Source: Lachnospiraceae bacterium OM04-12BH (GTDB lineage Bacteria; Bacillota; Clostridia; Lachnospirales; Lachnospiraceae). From it: a DNA stretch of 64,000 nt. Location: contig QULQ01000003.1 in NCBI GenBank assembly GCA_003490145.1, forward strand, positions 97,712-161,711, given 5' to 3'. The position numbers and the translations under genes are program-made. The notes under the pieces are model-generated. The model worked only from the letters and a program-made list of their open reading frames with translations, ran no database searches and was not told the DNA's origin. This document shows, piece by piece, positions 63,969 through 64,000 of this stretch (position 1 is its first letter; every line of letters begins with the position of its first letter).

Positions 63969-64000
63969 TTATGCTTTTTCCTGATACTCCTTTAAGATCT
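63969..64000 (-). CDS. Aminotransferase, 3' end only in the window
   Basis: The last codons (LKEYQEKA, stop) of the gene whose truncated copy lies at 57434-57691. The body is outside the window, so whether it is intact cannot be judged here. Confidence 0.7.
   Translation of the reverse strand, partial: ILKEYQEKA

Larger units (their letters stand above)
63800..64000. repeat. Right copy of the cassette-flanking direct repeat
   Basis: Matches 57265-57465 at a constant offset of 6,535 bases and runs past the end of the window. Confidence 0.97.

Overview
The window looks like a chromosomal segment from an anaerobic, spore-forming, gut-type Lachnospiraceae (Blautia-like) bacterium. The support is a low-to-moderate GC content, strong AGGAGG ribosome sites, an AddAB recombination enzyme instead of RecBCD, an alpha/beta small acid-soluble spore protein, an ECF-type thiamine transporter under a TPP riboswitch, superoxide reductase with hemerythrin, and many binding-protein sugar ABC transporters with ROK, LacI, IclR and AraC regulators. 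The genus is an inference.

Layout. 1-5360: addB (5' end outside the window) and addA. 5372-18306: a carbohydrate region. A divergent ROK regulator faces a dehydrogenase, DhaK-like and DhaL-like kinase subunits and an RpiB-like isomerase, a set resembling known tetritol/erythrulose pathways. A second unit follows from its own strong promoter and palindromic operator: a large unrecognised protein, a sugar ABC transporter, an aldo/keto reductase, an IclR regulator and a 2-hydroxyacid dehydrogenase. 18440-19306: TPP riboswitch and thiT. 19407-23470: a phased repeat array, a LytTR response regulator with its GHKL kinase, and a protein with a FliD-like tail. 23562-29305: a decayed permease, a GH5 enzyme, a CYTH protein, an Rpn-type nuclease, DJ-1, CBS and GreA-type proteins, and the spore protein. 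29614-30408: a ZIP metal transporter.

30711-39223 is the most unusual part: a compact type VII secretion locus. It holds EssC (three ATPase modules, the third with a degenerate P-loop), EsaB, five consecutive WXG100-size proteins, a GHSKGG lipase-fold protein with a helical C-terminus and a YxxxD tail (a candidate effector), and a shortened FMN-oxidase-like protein lacking catalytic motifs. EsaA, EssA and EssB are not seen here. 39159-44544: AraC regulator, subtilase, diguanylate cyclase, and a PerR / superoxide reductase / hemerythrin cluster. 44640-50490: an MMPL transporter overlapping a large GLUG-repeat surface protein. 50713-53742: a histidine-rich CobW GTPase, a second CobW-like protein with an unusual C-terminal domain, and a CmpB-type membrane protein. 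53846-54395: tRNA-Leu followed by prophage and HAD-hydrolase remnants.

56576-64000: an HpcH-type aldolase and a convergent aminotransferase have been split by a maltodextrin cassette (LacI regulator, binding protein, two permeases, GH13 enzyme). The cassette lies between two direct copies, at least 201 bp each, of the aldolase-aminotransferase junction. This looks like an insertion by homologous recombination between junction segments.
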